From the NCBI GenBank assembly GCA_905192745.1, contig CAJJLZ010000011.1, positions 11,156 to 75,155 on the forward strand: a DNA stretch of 64,000 nt, in the 5' to 3' direction. The translations under genes and the position numbers were made by a program. This document shows positions 43,263 to 50,994 of this stretch, in pieces (position 1 is the stretch's first letter; each line of letters begins with the position of its first letter). This DNA comes from an uncultured Oscillospiraceae bacterium (GTDB lineage Bacteria > Bacillota > Clostridia > Oscillospirales > Acutalibacteraceae). Below the pieces are notes generated by a model. That model made no database searches and was not told where the DNA came from. It saw only the letters and a program-made list of their open reading frames with translations.

Positions 43263-43518
43263 AACAATACCCCTCCCGAAAATGTCCTGTTCAATCGCCG
43301 GATATTCCGGGCAATCGACCGTTTTGATTGTTGCGGAAGCATTCGGTATCGCAGCAGAAAGCCGGCGGAAATCCCCCCGGCCGTCGCCGCAACCGACGGC
43401 AGCGTATGATGCGTCCGAACGCAATCCTTCCGTTACCAGAATAACACATACCCTGCAAATTTTCAATAGATTTTTGTTTTCCGGCGCGGCCGCGCCGGTC
43501 TTCCCGATAAAAAAGCCG

Positions 43519-45120
43519 TCACATCAGGCCGCGTTCCCTCTTGAATTCCAGAAAGTCGTCAAAGCTCATGGTTTTGTCCAGCAGGCCGTCCGGAGTCAGT
43601 TCAATGATCCGGTTGGCCACCGTCTGAACAAACTGGTGGTCATAGGAAGAAAACAGAACGTTTCCCTTGAAATCGATCAGGCCGTTGTTCACCGCCGTGA
43701 TGGATTCCAGATCAAGGTGATTGGTCGGCTGGTCGAGCAGCAGAACGTTCGCCCCGAACATCATCATCCGGGAAAGCATACACCGCACCTTCTCGCCGCC
43801 GGACAGGACGTTGACCGGCTTGAGTACGTCGTCCCCCGAAAAGAGCATTTTCCCAAGGAAGCCGCGCAGGTAGGATTCGTGGGTATCGGCGGAATACTGC
43901 TCCAGCCACTGGATGATGCTGAGGCCGCACCCCTCGAAGAAGGCGGTGTTGTCCTTCGGAAAATAGGATTGGGAAGTGCTTACGCCCCATTTGAAGCTGC
44001 CCTCGTCCGGCTCGATCTCCTCCATCAGAATGCGGAACAGGGTGGTGTTGGCGATCTCATTCTCGCCGACGAAGGCGATCTTGTCGCCCTTGTTCACCCG
44101 GAAGGAGACATTGTTCAGCACCTTCACGCCGTCCACCGTTTTGCTCAGCCCTTCGACGCTGAGAATCTCTTTCCCCGCCTCCCGATCCATCGTAAAGCCG
44201 ACGAAGGGATACCGGCGGGAAGAGGCGGGCATCTCCTCCGGGGTGAGCTTTTCAATCAGCTTTTTTCGGCTGGTCGCCTGTTTGGACTTGGACTTGTTGG
44301 CGGAGAACCGCTCGATAAAGCTTTGCAGCTCCCGGATTTTTTCCTCCGCCTTGCGGTTCTGATCCCGGATCATCCGCTGCATAAGCTGACTGGATTCATA
44401 CCAGAAATCGTAGTTGCCGACATAAATTTTAATCTTGTTGTAGTCCACGTCCACAATATGGGTACAGACGTTGTTCAGAAAATGCCGGTCATGGGAGACC
44501 ACAATGACGGTTCCCTCATAATCCAGCAGGAAATCCTCCAGCCATTCAACCGAGGGAATGTCCAGACCGTTGGTGGGCTCGTCCAGCAGGATGATATCCG
44601 GCTGGCCGAACAGCGCCTGTGCCAGCAGAACCTTCACCTTCTGCTTTTCCGTCAGGGTGTTCATCGGCAGATACAGCAGTTCGTTATCCAGCCCCAGCCC
44701 CTGCAGGATCCGCCCCGCCTCGGTTTCCGCGTCCCAGCCGTTCAGCTCGGCAAATTCGCTTTCCAGCTCGGCGGCAAGGTTGCCGTCCTCCTCCGAAAAG
44801 TCCTCCTTGGCATACAGCGCGTCCTTCTGCTTCATCACCTCGTACAGGCGGGGATTGCCGCTGATGACCGTATCCAAAACCGTGTAGTCGTCATAGGCGA
44901 AGTGATTCTGCTTCAGCACCGACATCCGGGTTTTCGCGTCGATCACGACCTCCCCGGAGGACGGCTCCAGCTCGCCTGACAGAATCCGCAGGAAGGTGGA
45001 TTTTCCCGCCCCGTTCGCGCCGATCACACCGTAGCAGTTGCCCGGCGTGAATTTCAGGTTAACGTGCTTGAACAGGCTCTGTCCGCCGAAGTTCAGGCTA
45101 AGATCCGATACTGTAATCAT
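43519..45120 (-). CDS. ABC-F family ATPase (YkpA/YbiT-like)
   Basis: 533 residues with two ATPase domains and no membrane part. The first domain has Walker A IGANGAGKSTFLRIL and Walker B ILLDEPTNGLD, with a degenerate signature LTEKQKVKV. The linker (EKIRELQSFIERFSANKSKSKQATSRKKLIEKL) is typical for ABC-F translation factors. In the second domain Walker A reads VGENEIANTTLFRIL, lacking the GKS residues, and Walker B LLLDQPTNHLD has Gln instead of Glu, with signature LSGGEKVR. Similar wear is known in this subgroup. It probably acts on the ribosome; antibiotic resistance is not implied. Confidence 0.9.
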   Translation of the reverse strand: MITVSDLSLNFGGQSLFKHVNLKFTPGNCYGVIGANGAGKSTFLRILSGELEPSSGEVVIDAKTRMSVLKQNHFAYDDYTVLDTVISGNPRLYEVMKQKDALYAKEDFSEEDGNLAAELESEFAELNGWDAETEAGRILQGLGLDNELLYLPMNTLTEKQKVKVLLAQALFGQPDIILLDEPTNGLDIPSVEWLEDFLLDYEGTVIVVSHDRHFLNNVCTHIVDVDYNKIKIYVGNYDFWYESSQLMQRMIRDQNRKAEEKIRELQSFIERFSANKSKSKQATSRKKLIEKLTPEEMPASSRRYPFVGFTMDREAGKEILSVEGLSKTVDGVKVLNNVSFRVNKGDKIAFVGENEIANTTLFRILMEEIEPDEGSFKWGVSTSQSYFPKDNTAFFEGCGLSIIQWLEQYSADTHESYLRGFLGKMLFSGDDVLKPVNVLSGGEKVRCMLSRMMMFGANVLLLDQPTNHLDLESITAVNNGLIDFKGNVLFSSYDHQFVQTVANRIIELTPDGLLDKTMSFDDFLEFKRERGLM

Positions 45121-45306
45121 GAGGTTCCTCCCTGAATGAATGATGAAGGATAGCGCCGCCGCGGCCGGAGCCTGTTCCGCCGCCGTTCGGTCTTTCCCTA
45201 AAACGGTAGTATATCATAGCGGCACAAAAAAAGGAAGGCTTTCTTCCGCGGGAAATCCGCCCGGAAGCATCCGTCCAAAGCGGTGGAATCCCGGCCAAAA
45301 GTGTGC

Positions 45307-45401
45307 TACAATACCGCCATGGGACAGAATAACCCGGGATACCGGAAACGGAGCCATAGAAACAGCGCCCGCAGACCGTTGGCACGGCCTGCGGGCTTTT
45401 T
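45307..45401 (+). ncRNA. Candidate small RNA with own promoter and terminator
   Basis: Between two minus-strand genes, the plus strand has an extended -10 TGCTACAAT ending at 45312 and, 55 bases later, a strong terminator: GCCCGCAG (45367-45374) with CTGCGGGC (45389-45396), inner CCGT/ACGG, then T5. The transcript would be about 83 bases starting near 45319. The -35 (TGGAAT) is poor. No ribosome site or known RNA family was recognised. The reverse direction lacks a T-run, so this is not simply the terminator of the oxidoreductase gene. Confidence 0.45.
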
Positions 45402-45422
45402 GATTTGATCTTTCCGCGGCGG

Positions 45423-46904
45423 TTATTTGTTCCGCACAATACCGTTTGCGCGGGCGGCGCGGCGGTTAACGTTCCCCTTCCGCGCCGGCGTATCCAGCAA
45501 ACGGCCCCGATAGTCGAAGCGGGAGCCGTGACAGGGACAGTCCCATGTCTTTTCCTCCGGGTTCCATTGCAGCTCGCAGCCGAGATGGGGACAGCGGGTG
45601 GAAACCAGATACACCTTCCCCTCCTCGTCCTTATAGGCCCCCACCTTTTTCCCGTCGTGCGTCACAATGCCTCCCTGTCCGGGCGCAAGGTCCTCCAGCG
45701 TCCGCCGGGCCGTATGGAGGATCTGTCCGCTCAGTCCGGCAACCGCCTGCGCGCTGTCCGCCGCGACGGTTTTGATCGAGGCCCGGAGCGGGAACCGGCG
45801 GGGAGAGAACACCGGCGCGCAGGAATTTTCCACGCCGGTAATCCGGTCGGCCAGCAGCGTTGCCGCCACCATGGAGCCGGTCATTCCCCATTTATTGAAC
45901 CCGGTCGCCACAAAAATACGGGGGGTGGAGGGCGCGTACTCCCCGATGAAGGGCACGCCGTCCGCCGTGATGCAGTCCTGCGCCGACCACATGGTCCGGA
46001 CCGACGCCTGCGGATACAGGGCGGACGTCTGCCGAATCAGCCGGCCGTAATTCCCGCCTTCCGTATTTTTTCCGGTGCGGTGTCCTGCACCGCCCACCAA
46101 CAGGCACTCCCCCGCCGGACGGAAGGAAAGCCCTTCCTCCTCCTGATCGAGGTACATCCCTTCCATGGCCGGGGCGCCCATCAACGCCAGAACATAGGAA
46201 CGCTGCTGATGCATCCGCAGAAAATAATAGCCCGGCGTGTTGACGATCGGATAATGGGTGGCGATCACCACTGCCTTCGCCCGCAGCCGTCCGCCGTGAA
46301 AAACCACGCTGTTTCCCTCAATCGCCCAGACAGGCAGATGCTCATATATTGTCAGCCCGGCCGCCAGCGCGTGCAGAAAGCGCAGCGGATCAAACCGCGC
46401 CTGTTCCGGGAAGTGAAGAGCCCCGGCTACGGAAAAGGGCAGCTCGGTCCGTCCGGTCAGCGTGGCCGGGATACCCAGCCGGACGGCCGCCGCCGCTTCC
46501 TTTTCCAGCTTTTGCGTATCGTCCCGGGCATACACATAGGCCGGACACTTCTGAAAATCACAGTCGATGCCCTGCTCCCGGATCAGCGCCTCATACTGCC
46601 GGATCGCCCGCTGGTTTGCCTGTGCGTACTGCCCGGCTCTTTCTTCCCCGAACTCCGTGATGAGCCGGTCATAGATCAACCGGTGCTGGGAGGTGATTTT
46701 CGCCGTAGTGCCGCCGGTCACACCGCCGCCCAGCCGCCCTCTTTCAAGCAGAACCACCCGCGCGCCCCGCTGCTGAAGCTGGTAGGCGGTCAGCACGCCC
46801 GCCATTCCCGCACCGATGACCGCCACGTCGGTGCGGTGCGTTCCCCGCAGAGGCTCCGGTTTTTTCAGCGGTGGAAACTCTTCCATTTGCCAAATTGATT
46901 GCAT
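45423..46904 (-). CDS. FAD-dependent oxidoreductase (DAO-type) with C-terminal Rieske domain
   Basis: 493 residues from ATG 46904 (AAAAGAGGAA upstream; the frame opens at 46970). The FAD-binding start is TDVAVIGAGMAGVLTAYQLQQRGARVVLLERG, followed by GGTTAKITSQH as in glycine-oxidase-like DAO proteins, and GFNKWGMTGSMVAATLLADRI. The last ~90 residues form a Rieske 2Fe-2S module: CPHLGCELQWNP and CPCHGSRFDYRGRLL. The combination is a known architecture, but its substrate is not established. The Rieske cluster would pass electrons to or from FAD. Confidence 0.92.
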   Translation of the reverse strand: MQSIWQMEEFPPLKKPEPLRGTHRTDVAVIGAGMAGVLTAYQLQQRGARVVLLERGRLGGGVTGGTTAKITSQHRLIYDRLITEFGEERAGQYAQANQRAIRQYEALIREQGIDCDFQKCPAYVYARDDTQKLEKEAAAAVRLGIPATLTGRTELPFSVAGALHFPEQARFDPLRFLHALAAGLTIYEHLPVWAIEGNSVVFHGGRLRAKAVVIATHYPIVNTPGYYFLRMHQQRSYVLALMGAPAMEGMYLDQEEEGLSFRPAGECLLVGGAGHRTGKNTEGGNYGRLIRQTSALYPQASVRTMWSAQDCITADGVPFIGEYAPSTPRIFVATGFNKWGMTGSMVAATLLADRITGVENSCAPVFSPRRFPLRASIKTVAADSAQAVAGLSGQILHTARRTLEDLAPGQGGIVTHDGKKVGAYKDEEGKVYLVSTRCPHLGCELQWNPEEKTWDCPCHGSRFDYRGRLLDTPARKGNVNRRAARANGIVRNK

Positions 46905-47011
46905 TGTCAATTCCTCTTTTCGCCGGATGCCGTCGACATCCTTCCCTGTTGGGATTTTACTGGAACGCATTGTGCGCCAGCGTCAACACGCTTTAGTATG
47001 CCCGAAGAAAG

Positions 47012-47082
47012 AAAAAAATCCGCTCGAAAAACAGCGGATACAACGCGAAGGATCTCCGCGCTTTCGCACGGAGGTCCTTCGC
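47012..47082 (-). terminator. Tandem terminator hairpins after glnN
   Basis: On the minus strand the first hairpin spans 47082-47045 (GCGAAGG and CCTTCGC arms). A second, ATCCGCT/AGCGGAT (47039-47018), follows with T7. The second is a classic intrinsic terminator. Confidence 0.8.
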
Positions 47083-47144
47083 TGATAAAAAGGATATAGA
47101 AAATGGGAATGGGCAATTATAAAAGGGCCGGTTCCGGCCGCCGC

Positions 47145-49238
47145 TCACACGCGGAACAGCAGATCGCCGAAGGTCGGATACGGCCAGTAGGACGAGCCCG
47201 TGAGGGTCTCCAGCTCGTCGGCCACAGCGCGAAGCTCCTGCATCGCGGTGAGAACCGTGTCCTTATAATAATTCGCGCTGTCCTGTACCTCGGTGTGGTT
47301 CTTGGAATTCAGCAGGGCCGTGTTCAGCACCTCCGTCTTCTGCATCAGGCAGGAGGACAGGGACGAGAGTCTGCTCACCACGGTTTTCTCCGCGTCACAG
47401 GACGCGCCGGGAACCGCCTGCTGCTTGGCAACGATATCCTTGCTCAGATCGCCGATATAGGCGCAGACCGACGGAAGGACGTCTCTCCGGGTCATATCCA
47501 GCATGGTCAGCGCTTCGATGTTCAGCGTCTTGCAGTAGTTCTCCATCAGAATCTCATACCGGGAGAATATCTCGGTTTTTGTAAAGATCTTATGTTTGGT
47601 GAACAGTTCCACATTCTTGTCGCTGATAAAGTACGGCAGCGCGTCCACGGTGGTTTTGAGATTGAGCAGGCCGCGGCGTTCCGCCTCCTGCACCCACTCG
47701 TCGGCATAATTGTTGCCGTTGAAGATGATCCGCTTGTGCTCGGAAATGACCTTCTTAATCAGCCCGTGCAGATCGTTTTCAAAATCCTGTGAGCCTTCGA
47801 GGATATCCGCGAACTCGGACAGTTCCTCCGCCACGATGGTGTTCAGCACAATGTTCGGGCCGGAGATGGACAGGGAAGATCCCAGCATCCGGAACTCGAA
47901 CTTGTTGCCGGTAAAGGCAAACGGCGAGGTGCGGTTCCGGTCGGTGGTGTCCTTCAGGAAACGGGGAAGGACGTGTACGCCGACCTTCATTTCCACGCGG
48001 TCCTTCTTGTCCAGCTCGCTTTCCTTTTCAATCGAATCCAGCACCGCCTGCAGCTCGTCGCCCACAAACATGGACACAATGGCCGGAGGCGCCTCGTTTG
48101 CGCCGAGACGGTGGTCGTTGCCCGCGCTGGCAACCGAGATGCGGAGCAGATCCTGATAGTCGTCCACCGCCTTGATGACCGCCGAGAGGAAGAGCAGGAA
48201 CTGCGCGTTTTCCTTCGGGGATTCGCCCGGCTCCAGCAGGTTCATACCGGTGTCGGTGGAGATGGACCAGTTGTTGTGCTTGCCGCTGCCGTTCACCCCG
48301 GCGAAAGGCTTCTCGTGCAGCAGGCAGACCAGCCCGTGCCGCTCCGCGACCTTTTTCATCATCTCCATGGTAAGCTGGTTGTGGTCGGTGGCGGTGTTGG
48401 TGTTGGTGAAGATGGGGGCCAGCTCGTGCTGCGCCGGCGCCACCTCGTTATGTTCGGTCTTGGCGAAAATGCCGAGCTTCCACAATTCCTCGTCCAATTC
48501 CGCCATGAAGGCCTTCACGCGGGGCTTGATGGTGCCGAAGTAGTGATCCTCCAGCTCCTGACCCTTGGGCGGCTTGGCGCCGAAGAGCGTACGGCCGCAC
48601 ATCATCAGGTCTTCCCGCTGCTCATAAAGCGTTTTATCCACCAGAAAATATTCCTGCTCCGGGCCGACAGTGGTGGTTACGCGGGTCGCGTCGGCGTTGC
48701 CGAACAGCCGCAGAATCCGCAGGGCCTGCTTATTGATGACCTCCATGGAACGCAGCAGCGGGGTTTTCTTGTCCAGCGCCTCCCCGCCGTAGGAATAAAA
48801 CACGGTTGGAACGCACAGGGTGTCGTCCTTGATAAAGGCATAGGCGGTCGGGTCCCACGCGGTATAACCGCGCGCCTCAAAGGTGGCGCGAAGTCCGCCC
48901 GACGGGAAGCTGGAAGCGTCCGGCTCGCCTTTGATCAGTTCCTTGCCGGAAAATTCCATGATAACCGAACCGTCCCCGTTCGGGGAGATAAAGCTGTCGT
49001 GCTTTTCGGCCGTCACGCCGGTCATCGGCTGGAACCAGTGCGTGAAATGGGTCGCGCCCTTTTCAATCGCCCAATCCTTCATGGCGTTGGCCACCACGTC
49101 GGCGATGGAGCGGTCCAGGCTCTTCCCCTTCTCCATCGTGCGGATCAGCGCCCGGTACACATCCTTGGGGAGCCGCTCGTGCATCACCTTTTCGTTGAAC
49201 ACCATGCTGCCGAAGCTTTCCGGAACTTTGCTCATCAT
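47145..49238 (-). CDS. glnN: Glutamine synthetase type III
   Basis: ATP-dependent amidation of glutamate. 697 residues, the size of GSIII (about 700) and much longer than GSI. Characteristic stretches are FGSMVFNEKVMHERLPKDVY, THWFQPMTGVTAEKHDSFI, ELIKGEPDASSFPSGGLRATFEARGYTAWDPT, TVGPEQEYFLVDK, KTEHNEVAPAQHELAPIFTNTN, NGSGKHNNWSISTDTGMNLLEPG, and GANEAPPAIVSMFVG. Start ATG 49238 lies after GGAAAGG. The promoter and ANTAR-type leader at 49490-49562 stand upstream, separated by an AsnA-like relic. Confidence 0.97.
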   Translation of the reverse strand: MMSKVPESFGSMVFNEKVMHERLPKDVYRALIRTMEKGKSLDRSIADVVANAMKDWAIEKGATHFTHWFQPMTGVTAEKHDSFISPNGDGSVIMEFSGKELIKGEPDASSFPSGGLRATFEARGYTAWDPTAYAFIKDDTLCVPTVFYSYGGEALDKKTPLLRSMEVINKQALRILRLFGNADATRVTTTVGPEQEYFLVDKTLYEQREDLMMCGRTLFGAKPPKGQELEDHYFGTIKPRVKAFMAELDEELWKLGIFAKTEHNEVAPAQHELAPIFTNTNTATDHNQLTMEMMKKVAERHGLVCLLHEKPFAGVNGSGKHNNWSISTDTGMNLLEPGESPKENAQFLLFLSAVIKAVDDYQDLLRISVASAGNDHRLGANEAPPAIVSMFVGDELQAVLDSIEKESELDKKDRVEMKVGVHVLPRFLKDTTDRNRTSPFAFTGNKFEFRMLGSSLSISGPNIVLNTIVAEELSEFADILEGSQDFENDLHGLIKKVISEHKRIIFNGNNYADEWVQEAERRGLLNLKTTVDALPYFISDKNVELFTKHKIFTKTEIFSRYEILMENYCKTLNIEALTMLDMTRRDVLPSVCAYIGDLSKDIVAKQQAVPGASCDAEKTVVSRLSSLSSCLMQKTEVLNTALLNSKNHTEVQDSANYYKDTVLTAMQELRAVADELETLTGSSYWPYPTFGDLLFRV

Positions 49239-49322
49239 TACCACGCCTTTCCTTAATTCCTTGTTTATCAGCGGGGAGCCGCCTTTCTTCCGGAAGGCCC
49301 TCCCGCAGGAATTACAACAATG

Positions 49323-49433
49323 TTACGCCGGCCTTTCGGCAGGCTTCCCGGGTCTGTTCATTCCGACCGCCGTCTGCGTTTCATAGAGATTCAGACGGGA
49401 AACGTATCCGGCCGGAATCACGGTGCGTCCCAC
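49323..49433 (-). pseudogene. Short ORF resembling the N-terminus of asparagine synthetase AsnA
   Basis: 36 codons from GTG 49433 with an excellent GGGGAGG site. VIPAGYVSRLNLYETQTAV resembles the beginning of AsnA (aspartate-ammonia ligase), which typically reads I-P-x-x-Y-x-S-x-L-x-x-x-x-T-x-x-A-I. The match then breaks off (GMNRPGKPAERPA) and the frame ends. It lies between the glnN leader terminator and glnN. Either it is the stump of a deleted asnA once controlled by this leader, or a small translated upstream ORF. Confidence 0.5.
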
Positions 49434-49489
49434 GGCTGGTTCCTCCCCTTTCCAAAAGCGCTGAAGAATCCCGGAAAAACAAAAAGCGC

Positions 49490-49562
49490 CGTAGGTGTTT
49501 CCACCTACAGCGCCTTTGCTGTTTCTGGTATGCAGTATACCGCGCCCCGGCGGCTTTGTCAA
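49490..49562 (-). promoter_or_regulatory. glnN promoter and ANTAR-type antitermination leader
   Basis: Minus strand: TTGACA (49562-49557), 17 bases, TATACT (49539-49534). Just after the expected start (near 49527) comes a hairpin, ACAGC, loop AAAGGC, GCTGT (49522-49507). The six-base loop has A at position 1 and G at position 4, the ANTAR recognition pattern. Its 3' arm is also the 5' arm of the terminator GCGCTGTAGGTG-GAAA-CACCTACGGCGC plus T5. The two structures are mutually exclusive. Canonical ANTAR targets have two such hairpins; only one is transcribed here. Confidence 0.75.
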
Positions 49563-49683
49563 CACCTTTTTGAAATTTTTGCAGTATCCCAATCCGTTTC
49601 TTTCTGTTTTTCTATTTTTTTATGATTTTTCAGCAGCGTTTTTGGCGAATACTGCAATTTTAATTTTTTCTCCTGCATTTCCG

Positions 49684-49788
49684 TTGACAATCTCTTCCGA
49701 ATGATTTATACTATTGGCCAATGAACAAAGGCGTTCATGAAAATGGGTTTCCCGCGTGGGAAAAGCCCGTTTTCATGAACGCCTTTTT
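49684..49788 (+). promoter_or_regulatory. Glutamate synthase operon promoter and ANTAR-type antitermination leader
   Basis: TTGACA 49684-49689, 17 bases, TATACT 49707-49712. The hairpin ATGAAC, loop AAAGGC, GTTCAT (49721-49738) has the same hexaloop as the glnN leader. Its 3' half starts the long terminator (arms AAAGGCGTTCATGAAAA and TTTTCATGAACGCCTTT, ending in Ts at 49784-49788). Formation of one excludes the other. The palindrome ATTGGCCAAT (49713-49722) overlaps the start site and could be a DNA-level operator. The ANTAR protein at 56700 is the obvious partner. Confidence 0.78.
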
Positions 49789-49843
49789 CGTATGGTTCGC
49801 ACGGATTTAAGGATAGGAAAATGGGAAAGGAAGGTACTGCGTT

Positions 49844-50944
49844 ATGCTCAGAGAATCGGAAAACCGGAAGGAAGGCCAGGTACGGATTCCTTCCGGCTGC
49901 GCCATATCCGGGCTGTTTTCCCGCAGCGGCGCCCGGACGAACGGCGAGGCCATCATCCGCTCGATTGCCGCCATGCATGACCGCTCGAATGGATTGGGGG
50001 GCGGTTTTGCGGGCTATGGCATCTATCCGGAGTATAAGGATTCTTACGCGTTCCATATTTTTTATGATACGCCGGCCGCCCGGGAAGAATGCGAACGTTT
50101 CCTCGACCACCACTTCGATATGGTAAACCTCTCAAAAATCCCTACCCGGAAGATTCCGGAGATCACCGACGAGCCCCTCATTTGGCGGTATTTCGTCAAT
50201 CCCCTGCCTACCCGTCTGGCGGACAGCCAGCTGGATGAGGAGGAATATGTCACCCGCTGTGTTATCCGGATCAATACCCGGATCGAGGGAGCGTACGTTT
50301 TTTCCAGCGGGAAGGATATGGGCGTCTTCAAAGCGGTCGGTTTTCCGGAAGATGTGGGACGCTTCTACCGTCTGGAGGAATACGAGGGCTACTGCTGGAC
50401 CGCCCATGGACGGTATCCGACCAACACCCCCGGCTGGTGGGGCGGCGCTCACCCGTTCGCCATGCTGGATTATTCCATCGTCCACAATGGGGAGATTTCC
50501 TCCTACGACGCCAACCGCCGTTATATTGAAATGTTCGGGTACAAATGCACCCTCCAGACCGATACCGAGGTCATCACCTATATCATCGACTATCTCAACC
50601 GACGGCAGGGCCTGTCCTTGGAGGAGGTCTGTCAGGTGATCGCGGCCCCCTTCTGGTCCACCATTGAAAGCAGGCCGCCGGAGGAGCGGGAACGGCTCAC
50701 CTACCTGCGCAACGCTTTTTCCAGTCTGCTGATTACCGGTCCCTTTTCCATCCTGCTCGGCTTCCACGGCGGCATGATGGCGCTGAACGACCGGCTGAAG
50801 CTCCGCAGCATGGTGGCGGCGGAAAAGGGCGACATGGTATATGTCGCCAGCGAGGAATGCGCCATCCGCGAAATGGAGCCGCATCCCGACCGGCTGTGGT
50901 CGCCGAAGGGCGGCGAACCGGTCATCGTTACGCTGGACCGCTGA
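49844..50944 (+). CDS. Glutamate synthase, class II glutamine amidotransferase subunit
   Basis: 366 residues. The Ntn-type nucleophile is Cys19 in IPSGCAISGLFSRSG, implying removal of 18 residues. HGRYPTNTPGWWGGAHPF, IVHNGEISSYDANRRYIEM and TDTEVITYIIDYL are GATase-II motifs. It releases ammonia from glutamine for the FMN subunit. In most bacteria this domain is part of large GltB; here it is a separate gene, as in archaea and some Clostridia. It is the first gene after the ANTAR leader. Confidence 0.93.
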   Translation: MLRESENRKEGQVRIPSGCAISGLFSRSGARTNGEAIIRSIAAMHDRSNGLGGGFAGYGIYPEYKDSYAFHIFYDTPAAREECERFLDHHFDMVNLSKIPTRKIPEITDEPLIWRYFVNPLPTRLADSQLDEEEYVTRCVIRINTRIEGAYVFSSGKDMGVFKAVGFPEDVGRFYRLEEYEGYCWTAHGRYPTNTPGWWGGAHPFAMLDYSIVHNGEISSYDANRRYIEMFGYKCTLQTDTEVITYIIDYLNRRQGLSLEEVCQVIAAPFWSTIESRPPEERERLTYLRNAFSSLLITGPFSILLGFHGGMMALNDRLKLRSMVAAEKGDMVYVASEECAIREMEPHPDRLWSPKGGEPVIVTLDR

Positions 50945-50994
50945 ACGGCCTTCTTCTTTCCACTTTAATTATTACAGAAAGGCAGGGGTATTCC

